Part shown: positions 26,995-34,642 of the stretch, in pieces | Numbering within the stretch: the stretch's first letter is position 1 | How the letters are laid out: the number at the start of each line of letters is the position of its first letter | Assembly: GCF_013391475.1 (NCBI RefSeq) | Contig: NZ_JACBAZ010000003.1 | Span: forward strand, 434,001-498,000 | DNA: 64,000 nt | Origin: Oceaniferula marina | GTDB taxonomy: Bacteria; Verrucomicrobiota; Verrucomicrobiia; Verrucomicrobiales; Akkermansiaceae | Direction: 5' to 3' | The notes under the pieces: model-generated | What the model saw: the letters and a program-made list of their open reading frames with translations, nothing else | The model's database searches: none | What the model was told of the DNA's origin: nothing | Program-made: the position numbers and the translations under genes

Positions 26995-28293
26995 CTACTT
27001 CTTCACCCGAATACTCACGGACTTACCGTGCGCATCCAGCCCCTCTACCCGGGCGAAGGTTTCGACCGCTGCCAGAGATTTTTTCAGAGCCGCCTGATCC
27101 ATCCGCACAATACTGGCACGGCGCTGGAACTGGTCGGCGCGGAGTCCCGAAAACGATTTTCCGGATCCTCCGGTTGGCAAGGTATGACTTGGCCCGGCAA
27201 CAAAATCACCCACGGCCACGGCGGCCAGCGGTCCCAAGTAAATAGCACCCGCCGTCCGAATCTCGTCAAGCCACTTCTCCTCGTCCTCAACCACCAATGA
27301 CAGGTGCTCGGGAGCAAAGGCATTACAAATCTCCACCGCTTCCTCCAAGGTCTTGGTCAGCAGGCAGAAGGTTCCTTTTTTCAGCACTTCACGGATGTAT
27401 TTCTCTCGGGACAGTTTGGGTGCCTGCTTTTCAATCTCCTTCTGCACCCGGGTCAGCAGGGCTTTGGAGTTAGTTGCAAATCCGACCACACTGTCACCGG
27501 CGTGCTCGGCCTGGGCCAGCATGTCCGCCGCGATAAACCGGGCATTCGCCGACTTATCCGCCACAATCAGAACCTCACTCGGCCCCGGAAGCAAATCGAT
27601 GGATACCGCGCCAACCAACTGGCGTTTCGCCTCGACCACAAAGGTATTTCCCGGCCCGAAGATTTTTTCCACCGGACGCACGGATTTGGTTCCCAGAGCC
27701 ATCGCAGCAATCCCCTGCGCACCGCCAACCTTGATGATTTCGGTCGCTCCGGATTCCACCAGAGCATACAACAAGGCTGGATTGATTTTCCCATCCGCCC
27801 CGGCCGGCGTAGCAGCCAGAATCTCGGGAACACCAGCGGCCTGACCAAAGGCAGCCGTCATCAAAGCCGATGAGACAAGTGGTGCTTTTCCGCCGGGAAC
27901 GTAAACGCCCACGCGGTCATACGGAGTGAAGCGTTCACCCACCTCGACACCTTCTTTGTTTTTTGCCTTCCAGTCCTTGCGCATACTCCGCTTGGCGAAG
28001 GCGTGAATGTTCCGCTTGCTCATCGCCACTGCCTTTTTAACGTCCTCGTCCACAGAGGCGTAGGCTTCCTCAATCTCCGCTTCGGAGACAAACATCGATT
28101 TGGCCGTAAGCTTCAAGCCGTCAAAACGCTGGGTGTATTCAAAGACCGCAGCATTACCCCGCTTCTGCACGTCGGCAATGATACCGGCAACAATCTCTTC
28201 CACCTGCTTTCCCGCAGCACCTGGCACGGCACGGCGGTCGAGTTTTTTGACGAAACGGGCGTAGGCTGAGTCCTTGTGACTGAGAACTTTCAT
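26995..28293 (-). CDS. hisD: Histidinol dehydrogenase
   Basis: A 432-residue enzyme from ATG 28293, which is preceded by AGGGG at good spacing and begins MKVLSHKDSAY. An in-frame ATG at 28362 would add 23 non-homologous residues. It catalyses the last two steps of histidine biosynthesis, L-histidinol to L-histidine with two NAD+. Signatures: YVPGGKAPLVSSALMTA, KVGGAQGIAAMALGT, FGPGNTFVVEAKR, LPGPSEVLIVAD and AQAEHAGDS, which carry the zinc and catalytic His/Glu residues. It stands alone, separate from other his genes. Confidence 0.96.
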   Translation of the reverse strand: MKVLSHKDSAYARFVKKLDRRAVPGAAGKQVEEIVAGIIADVQKRGNAAVFEYTQRFDGLKLTAKSMFVSEAEIEEAYASVDEDVKKAVAMSKRNIHAFAKRSMRKDWKAKNKEGVEVGERFTPYDRVGVYVPGGKAPLVSSALMTAAFGQAAGVPEILAATPAGADGKINPALLYALVESGATEIIKVGGAQGIAAMALGTKSVRPVEKIFGPGNTFVVEAKRQLVGAVSIDLLPGPSEVLIVADKSANARFIAADMLAQAEHAGDSVVGFATNSKALLTRVQKEIEKQAPKLSREKYIREVLKKGTFCLLTKTLEEAVEICNAFAPEHLSLVVEDEEKWLDEIRTAGAIYLGPLAAVAVGDFVAGPSHTLPTGGSGKSFSGLRADQFQRRASIVRMDQAALKKSLAAVETFARVEGLDAHGKSVSIRVKK

Positions 28294-28467
28294 GCCCCTG
28301 CCCATACATGCTTTGACCAGCCTCTGCAAGCGTGATCCGCCGGTAGATGACAAGGATCCCAAGCCTCATCATCCCTTGGAATAAAGCGCAGAAATGTGTC
28401 ATGGAGAGGACAATCGATGCTCGTTGAGTTGACAGTCCTCTGACGGAGGATAGGTTAGCCGTTATCT

Positions 28468-29727
28468 ATGGCCTCTAACTCCACTGCACTCTCCCCCCTT
28501 TCCTCCGCCGCGGCGGCCCTGCCCCGCACCACCATTCTGGATCCCGCCAAACGCGCATTCCCCCCTTTCTCACTGACCGGCTTACTGGGCTCCGTGTTTG
28601 AGCCGACACAGGGTTGCAAGGTCTGCATTTTGATTGATTTTGATGACCCCCAGACCTGGATCACCGATTACGCCTTCGTTGGCAAGGAAGGTTTCGAGGT
28701 TCAAAACAAAGCCTATGATGAATTTTTTCAGCCTCTTGAGAACGGCCCGGCATCCAGACAGTTAGGCTTTGCCCCGGTATCAGCTTTCTCCCCTCAAGAG
28801 AACGTCGCTTTGTTTGCCTACCGCTGCACGCATGGATCCAATCTGGACCTCAAGGACGAAGCCTGGAACACTGATGGACAACAGCTCTCGCTCGAGCGCG
28901 ATATCTACCCGAACTTCGATCTGATCTTGTGTATTTCCACCTTCTCGGCCACAGCCCCGTTAACCGAAAAATGCAAGATCCATGGGTTTCGTGGGGCCAC
29001 GATGCACGGACTCAACGATGTCATTCTGGAATCCGGCCTCGCCGTCAACTACGATGACGTTTCCTCGGATGCAGAAAAAGTGCGCCAGGCCATGACCGAA
29101 GCCGATGCAATTGAAATCGATTTTGGTCTGGAAGACGGTCGGGTGCTAACCGCTTGGCTCGGACTGGAGCAACAGGCAGCGCAAAAGTCGCACGGACTCT
29201 GCAAGGGGAAGGATAAACCCGACATCGCGAACCTCCCGGCCGGTGAAGTTTATTTCGTCCCTACTGATGCCCGGGGCCAGTTCCCCATGAAATACGAAGA
29301 TGGCACCCTCGGTGTGCTGGATGTGGAAGACCGAAACATCATTCGCTCAAGCTTGATCGAAGGAAAGCAGTCAACCATTGACGAGCACAACCAACGGCTT
29401 ACCGACGACCCGATGACCGGAACCATTGGCGAGTTAGGCTTCGGCACCCAGGTATTACCTGTATCCGGTCAGGATATTCAGGACGAAAAAGTACTGGGAA
29501 CCTGCCACTTGGCAACCGGACGGGATGACCACCTCGGTGGCGACATCATCCCCTCGATGTTCAAAAAGCATGAGAATTCGACGCACGATGACATCCTCTT
29601 CGCACCCCACAAAACCCCGAACTTCAACATTCAACAAGTCCGGATGAAACGAGGGGATCAAGAGGAAATCATCATCGAAGACTTCCGCCCGTCCGAGTAC
29701 ATCCTCAACGCCATGGGAGTGGTGTAA
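28468..29727 (+). CDS. M29-type metallo-aminopeptidase-like protein
   Basis: A 419-residue cytosolic protein with no signal peptide. The C-terminal half matches the M29 (thermophilic leucyl aminopeptidase) layout: PAGEVYFVP (Glu260), GELGFGT (Glu322), DEKVLGTCHLATG (His347) and THDDILF (His373, Asp375). These five are the metal ligands of the family, so all appear present. The N-terminal half is not recognisable to me. The start is uncertain: ATG 28468 lacks a clear ribosome site. It is divergent from hisD across 174 bases and convergent with the FHA gene, 12 bases away. An uncharacterised peptidase subfamily is the best reading. Confidence 0.65.
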   Translation: MASNSTALSPLSSAAAALPRTTILDPAKRAFPPFSLTGLLGSVFEPTQGCKVCILIDFDDPQTWITDYAFVGKEGFEVQNKAYDEFFQPLENGPASRQLGFAPVSAFSPQENVALFAYRCTHGSNLDLKDEAWNTDGQQLSLERDIYPNFDLILCISTFSATAPLTEKCKIHGFRGATMHGLNDVILESGLAVNYDDVSSDAEKVRQAMTEADAIEIDFGLEDGRVLTAWLGLEQQAAQKSHGLCKGKDKPDIANLPAGEVYFVPTDARGQFPMKYEDGTLGVLDVEDRNIIRSSLIEGKQSTIDEHNQRLTDDPMTGTIGELGFGTQVLPVSGQDIQDEKVLGTCHLATGRDDHLGGDIIPSMFKKHENSTHDDILFAPHKTPNFNIQQVRMKRGDQEEIIIEDFRPSEYILNAMGVV

Positions 29728-29739
29728 CGCCCGTGGGGC

Positions 29740-30120
29740 TTACTCCTCATCCGCGTCTTCCTCTTCCGCGGCCTCGGCTTCCCGTTTCGCTTTGAAACGT
29801 TCCTCGGTCAGCTGGTCACATTCCTCGTCGCTCAGACTGAATTCCAGGGAAACGTCCCCCACTTCCACCTCCATACCGTTGGTGAGTGTGATCTCCTCCT
29901 GCCTCTCACCATCGAGTTTGACTCCATTTGTGGATTCACAATCGCAGATCACCAAGCCTCCCTTGCGGCGTTCAATCGCCGCGTGTTGCTTGGATACGGA
30001 TCGATGCTCGATCTTGACATCATTGCTGCTGCTGCGACCCAGGCTCACTTTCATACGCTTCATGTCGAAGCGATAAGCCTGGCTGTCTTTTCCGGGTTCG
30101 GTAATACTGATACGTGGCAT
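29740..30120 (-). CDS. FHA-domain phosphothreonine-binding protein
   Basis: A 126-residue protein made of one FHA domain and an acidic tail (AAEEEDADEE). Conserved pieces: LGRSSSNDVKI at 27-37, SVSKQHAAIERR at 41-52 and STNGVKLDG at 63-71, covering the Arg, Ser and Asn residues that bind phosphothreonine. There is no signal peptide or membrane segment, so it is a cytosolic adaptor. No Ser/Thr kinase is in the window. The tail end converges on the M29-like gene. Confidence 0.9.
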   Translation of the reverse strand: MPRISITEPGKDSQAYRFDMKRMKVSLGRSSSNDVKIEHRSVSKQHAAIERRKGGLVICDCESTNGVKLDGERQEEITLTNGMEVEVGDVSLEFSLSDEECDQLTEERFKAKREAEAAEEEDADEE

Positions 30121-30304
30121 AATGTTAGAATAGGGTTGGATTATTTCATATTCCCTACGTCAGGGAAAGAGTATTTCTCACAAAGAAATACAAAGCTCTA
30201 ACCCTGCCCGATTCAAATGGTTGTTGTTCTATAGAAAAATGACCTCCCCCAAAGCTATCGCTTTTCCTTTGACTCTTCAGAGTATTTCATTTACCTAATG
30301 GCCT

Positions 30305-31054
30305 ATGTTTATGAAAAAATCTTCCTTAGCAGCAGGTCTGATCATGACCAGCCTGGTGTGCAGCAGCACACAAGCAGCTCTGGTTGGCTACTGGGCGCTG
30401 GACGAGACCTCCGGAACAACCGCCTTTGATTCATCGGGTAACAATGTTGATGGAGCCCACGTCAACGGCCCCACCATCGGTGAAGCCTCAGCGGACCTCA
30501 GTCTGGGAACAGCCTACCGCTTCAACGGAGCCAACCAGGAAGTTGACCTTGGGGCCACCTACAACAGCCTGAACTCCAACCTGACGGTATCCGCATGGAT
30601 CAATCCGGATGACACAAACGGCATCCAGCGTGTCTTTTCCTCTTCGACCGGGGCAGGATGGGGGGTTGGCCTCGATGGCGCGAATCTGCGTTTCACCACC
30701 TTTACGATTCTCGATTACAACCTCAACCTTGGTGCGAACCCAATCCAGGCAAACGAATGGACCCATCTCGCGGTTACGTTCAACAGCAGCTTCGATGCCG
30801 AGTTTTTTGTCAACGGCGTCAGCCGAGGCTCCATCGCGGGCAGCTCTGCAGCCAACCCCGGAACCAACGTCTATCGGATTGGTAGCCGAAATGGAGAAAA
30901 TTACGACGGCCTGATCGACGAGGTGCGCCTCTACAATGAAGTCTTGAGTGATGCTGAAATCGCTGCACTCGCGACCATCCCGGAGCCCGCTACATCCAGT
31001 CTGGCTCTGCTCGGATCCCTCAGCCTGCTCATGCGCCGCAAACGCACAAGCTGA
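30305..31054 (+). CDS. LamG-domain PEP-CTERM protein
   Basis: A 249-residue exported protein. Start MFMKKSSLAAG; ATG 30311 is an equally possible start. The signal peptide ends near STQAA. Residues 25-215 form a LamG/concanavalin-like jelly roll, with GYWALDETSG-TAFDSSGN at the start, WTHLAVTFN and DGLIDEVRLYN. The C-terminus is a PEP-CTERM sorting signal: IPEPATSS, hydrophobic stretch, then RRKRTS. The family role is sorting by exosortase to the cell surface or exopolysaccharide; the exosortase is not in this window. Transcribed alone; 8-bp inverted repeat (31129-31136 and 31172-31179) lies downstream. Confidence 0.88.
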   Translation: MFMKKSSLAAGLIMTSLVCSSTQAALVGYWALDETSGTTAFDSSGNNVDGAHVNGPTIGEASADLSLGTAYRFNGANQEVDLGATYNSLNSNLTVSAWINPDDTNGIQRVFSSSTGAGWGVGLDGANLRFTTFTILDYNLNLGANPIQANEWTHLAVTFNSSFDAEFFVNGVSRGSIAGSSAANPGTNVYRIGSRNGENYDGLIDEVRLYNEVLSDAEIAALATIPEPATSSLALLGSLSLLMRRKRTS

Positions 31055-31212
31055 ACCCAGGGTTACCGCTACTGTCATAACAATCACCACAAGGGCGAAG
31101 GCTCTTCATCCACCAGCGACAAAGGCTTCTCAGGTGGGTGATAGAATTGTAGCGCTCACTCATGCCTCATTCACCTGAGTCGATGATACCGTTATAACAA
31201 TCGATGCTGTAT

Positions 31213-31230
31213 TCTAGCATCTTTATGCTA
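31213..31230 (+). promoter_or_regulatory. Hairpin over the ribosome-binding region of the DUF2339 gene
   Basis: CTAGCAT, loop CTTT, ATGCTAG forms a perfect 7-bp stem ending 10 bases before ATG 31241, where no Shine-Dalgarno sequence is visible. It could limit translation; this is inference from position only. Confidence 0.4.
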
Positions 31231-31240
31231 GTCTGCGGTT

Positions 31241-34186
31241 ATGGATCGTCATGTTTCTAGCCAAATTGAGGCGCTGCGCCAACAACAGGAGCGCATTCGC
31301 GAGACCTTACAGGGGCTCGAAAAACAATGCCAGCAAGTTGACCGGGACCTTGATCAACTGACGGTTCGTACCAGTGAATCCTCATCTGAGGCATTTCCGA
31401 CTACAGACAAGCCGGCCAGCGATGAGACAAAGCAGCCAGCGAATCCCGCCCCATCCCATCCGCTTCAGCAAGCAATCGCCCAAGACAAACAACAGGTCGA
31501 ATCTGCCACGCCACCACCGCTGCCCGCAGCCGTAAAAACAGCCGTAAAAACAGCCGTAAAAGCAAGCAAAGCATCCGGGCTCGAAACACCCGTCACATCC
31601 ACAAACCCCACCGCTGCAGTCGAATCCACCAAGGGTGATTCAAATCCCCGCGATCCCGGCAAAGACAAGCCTGCCAAACCCGCTTCGCCGAGCCACCAAT
31701 CAAAACCATCCCCTACCCTCGGAGAATGGGAACTGAACTTTGGGAAAATCTGGCTGGTCCGTCTTGGGGTCGTCTTCTTACTCACTGGCCTCATTTTCCT
31801 CAGCACCTACGCCTACCGCAACTGGCTGTTCCATTCCGGTCCAGCCGTCAAAGTCGCCTTCTTCATGCTGATCTCAATCTCCCTGACCGGAGTCGGGCTC
31901 TGGCTGGAGCGATGGAAAGACCGCTTCAAACACTACGGCCGGGTCCTGGCATCCGGCGGACTGGCCGCAGGCTATTATACATTGTATGCCGCCCATTTTA
32001 CTCCCGCCCTGAAAATCATCGACTCTCCGGTGCTGGCGGCCACCCTGCTCACGCTGTGGGCTGGAATCATGCTGGCATTTGCCGTATGGAAGCAATCCAG
32101 AATCATCGCCGTAATGGCGATTGGCCTCGCCTTCTACGGCACCATCGTCAACCCGGCAGGAACCCTCTCCTTGTTCTCATCCCTGCTGCTGGCATCCGCC
32201 GGCGTCTGGCTGATGCTCCGATTCCGCTGGGTCGCAATCGGGCTCGGCACCACCCTGGCTGCTTATGCAGCCCATGCCTTCTGGCTGGGATACTACCCGG
32301 GGCAGATCGCAGAGCCCGTCCGCTTAACCTACCTCGCCTCATACTGGTTGCTCTTTTCCTTCAGTTTACTCACTCCGCAGGCAAAACGACTCGATCACGC
32401 CGTGCAGCGCGCCATGGCAGCCATCAACAACACTTCCGCCTGGGGGCTGACCGTCTTTCTGATTCCGAGTTTCACCGCCCACCCGCAGATCGGTTGGATC
32501 TCGATCGGTATCGGCGTCTTATGGCTGGGGATGGCGGCGGCTATCCGCTGGCTACCCGGTGACCGAGCCTGGCACCGCTCACTCGCCGTCATCTATGGAT
32601 ACCAAGGAGCTTTGATTGCCAGCCTCGGTATTTTGCTCGAAGCCACGGGCTACACCCGCTTTCTGATCTTTGCAGTGGAAGCCTGCATCCTCCTGGCCGG
32701 GGCGAGGCAGTTTGGTGGCACTCTCGCGCGTCTGGCATCCACCCTGGCTATCGTCGTCTCCGTCCTCGCGGCATTACCGGAGGCCAATGGCCTGAAAATG
32801 GCAAGCTGGCCATCCTACGCAGCACTCGCTCTGGTCTATGCGGTCTACACTGCCATCGTCCGTTGGGACTGCGGAAAAAACAGGCAAAACATCGGGGTCG
32901 CCATGATCCCTGCCGGGCTCGTCTGGTTGGTCCTCGCATTCGGGGTGTTCAACCAATGGTCCGCAGTCCTCGGCCTGCATGGGCTATTCCTGACCTCTGC
33001 CGCCACCCTATGCGCTTACCTGTTCACGAAAAAGCCATGGTGGTTTGCCGACCTCGCGCTGATCTCCTTCCTCCCCTGCCTGGGTGCCGTCTGGTGGTTT
33101 TTCTACGAATCACAAAATATCGGTATCCCCTCTTCTGTGACCCCCGTGGCCACGGTCATACTCTTCTGGTTTCTCATCCCCCGCCACCTGAAAGCGTGGG
33201 ACGAACTGATGGATCATCGTGAGGCCTCCAGTAGTATGAGTCTCGAGTGGGTATTCAGTATCCTCGCCACTCTGATGACCGCCGTCACTCTGAGCGATCC
33301 TTCATTTCCCGACTCCCTGTGGTTGGTCGCCGGCGGCCTGCTCGCCCTATCCGCCCACGCCGTCTCACACTTCACCCAACGTCGTAGTTTCGGCGTCCCG
33401 GCATTACTTTTTCACGCCATCGCCTGGGTTCATCTCCTTGCCGAGGGAAGGCAATTCCCCCTGCTCGGCTGGATGCCCATGGTTCTGGCCCTCGTGCAAT
33501 TGGCTGCGGTCGATACCATCAGCCCGATACTCGGAAAAAGACGACTGCGGATGATGCTCGCTCTGATGGTTCTGGCAAGCGGAGGCGTTCACGCTTACCA
33601 AGAACTGGCACGCCCCGACCTGATGCTGACGGTCATCGGTATCGGTATGATCAGCTGGGCCTACGCCCGAAACAGCCGGGGATTCGCCTCAGCATGTGGC
33701 ACCCCCGCCTTGATTCTCGCCTGTGTTGTCTCGCTGCTGAGCCATCCGGTGGACGACTGGGCTCGCTATCTCCCCATGCTGGCGACTATCGGTGTGCACG
33801 CACTGCTCTGGCGACGCAGGCCAAGCACCGACTCAAACGACCCTTGGCTTCCCACCCGTTCACTCATCCTCGGGGCCTCACTGCTCAGCCTGTTTTTCGC
33901 CACCTCCATCCATGTCAGGTCGAGCTTCGAGGGCTCCGGACTCTCCATCTGTTGGGCCCTACTGGCAATCAGTTTGTTCTGCCTCGGGCTGCTGATGCGC
34001 TGTCGACCCTACCGCTTAATCGGCCTTGCCTGGCTGGCGCTCGCCGCGATTCACGTGGTCAGTGTGGACGTGATGCGTCTCGGCACCCTCGGCCGCATCC
34101 TCAGCTTCATCATCCTCGGCGTAGTGCTGCTTCTTCTCGGGTTTCTTTATAATCGATTCCAGGAAACCATCCGTAAGTTCCTCTAA
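31241..34186 (+). CDS. Large DUF2339-type polytopic membrane protein
   Basis: A 981-residue protein. Residues 1-45 form a coiled coil (SSQIEALRQQQERIRETLQG); 45-160 are a low-complexity Ala/Pro/Lys/Ser linker; from about 165 (FGKIWLVRLGVVFLLTGLIF) to the end there are some two dozen predicted membrane helices. This order, coiled coil, linker, then stacked helices with the motif GKIWLVRLGV, is that of the DUF2339 predicted membrane proteins. Function unknown; often linked by others to cell envelope traits, but nothing here shows a role. It has no close neighbour on the same strand. Confidence 0.85.
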   Translation: MDRHVSSQIEALRQQQERIRETLQGLEKQCQQVDRDLDQLTVRTSESSSEAFPTTDKPASDETKQPANPAPSHPLQQAIAQDKQQVESATPPPLPAAVKTAVKTAVKASKASGLETPVTSTNPTAAVESTKGDSNPRDPGKDKPAKPASPSHQSKPSPTLGEWELNFGKIWLVRLGVVFLLTGLIFLSTYAYRNWLFHSGPAVKVAFFMLISISLTGVGLWLERWKDRFKHYGRVLASGGLAAGYYTLYAAHFTPALKIIDSPVLAATLLTLWAGIMLAFAVWKQSRIIAVMAIGLAFYGTIVNPAGTLSLFSSLLLASAGVWLMLRFRWVAIGLGTTLAAYAAHAFWLGYYPGQIAEPVRLTYLASYWLLFSFSLLTPQAKRLDHAVQRAMAAINNTSAWGLTVFLIPSFTAHPQIGWISIGIGVLWLGMAAAIRWLPGDRAWHRSLAVIYGYQGALIASLGILLEATGYTRFLIFAVEACILLAGARQFGGTLARLASTLAIVVSVLAALPEANGLKMASWPSYAALALVYAVYTAIVRWDCGKNRQNIGVAMIPAGLVWLVLAFGVFNQWSAVLGLHGLFLTSAATLCAYLFTKKPWWFADLALISFLPCLGAVWWFFYESQNIGIPSSVTPVATVILFWFLIPRHLKAWDELMDHREASSSMSLEWVFSILATLMTAVTLSDPSFPDSLWLVAGGLLALSAHAVSHFTQRRSFGVPALLFHAIAWVHLLAEGRQFPLLGWMPMVLALVQLAAVDTISPILGKRRLRMMLALMVLASGGVHAYQELARPDLMLTVIGIGMISWAYARNSRGFASACGTPALILACVVSLLSHPVDDWARYLPMLATIGVHALLWRRRPSTDSNDPWLPTRSLILGASLLSLFFATSIHVRSSFEGSGLSICWALLAISLFCLGLLMRCRPYRLIGLAWLALAAIHVVSVDVMRLGTLGRILSFIILGVVLLLLGFLYNRFQETIRKFL
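31529..31564 (+). repeat. Three in-frame copies of a 12-base unit
   Basis: GCCGTAAAAACA occurs at 31529 and 31541, and GCCGTAAAAGCA at 31553, encoding an AVKT-AVKT-AVKA run in the linker of the DUF2339 protein. Being a multiple of three, copy-number change would keep the frame. Confidence 0.9.
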
Positions 34187-34642
34187 TACAAAAACATCGG
34201 GAGACACCCTCAAACCCTTGCCCTGCAAGAGGTGAAGCCCGAATGATCCCTATCCGTTGAAACGAACGTTTTACAGTTGTTGGGCGATTCCATTTGTGCG
34301 CTTGGCTGAATACCCGTATCGAATACATGTGCCATCCCCCCAGCATAAGTCACTGAAGATTAACATCTAAAGTCAAAGCTGATGACACATCCCCAAACAC
34401 CCCTTACATCCTCTTCCTCTACTTTGAGACAAGGGAAGAGTTCTGTCCCCGTTGATCGTAGCTTCTTTCGTAAGCTCTACGACGATCCGGATCGTGTGTC
34501 CGACCGCAAGGCATAACCTTGCATTTTGTTATTAGGCTCGCTCGCCCCCCCATGGTGAGCCCTCTCCCCCCCACGGAGAAAAATAGACCCGAAACACTGC
34601 TGTCGCGGTGATCTATTGCCCTAATAACCCAATACACAACCC
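34187..34642. other. 456-base gap with palindrome and hairpins upstream of the protease gene
   Basis: No gene is seen. The distal half is structured: a perfect 14-base palindrome ACGATCCGGATCGT at 34482-34495; a hairpin GCAAGG-CATAA-CCTTGC at 34506-34522 followed by ATTTTGTTATT, which resembles an intrinsic terminator reading toward the protease gene; and GGCTC...GAGCC pairing just after it. An attenuated or regulated leader is possible. No known riboswitch class was recognised. Confidence 0.5.

Noticed and set aside
26031..27245. 404-codon plus-strand frame
   Set aside because: It runs antisense to the sulfatase and into hisD, both of which carry clear family motifs; its translation has none.
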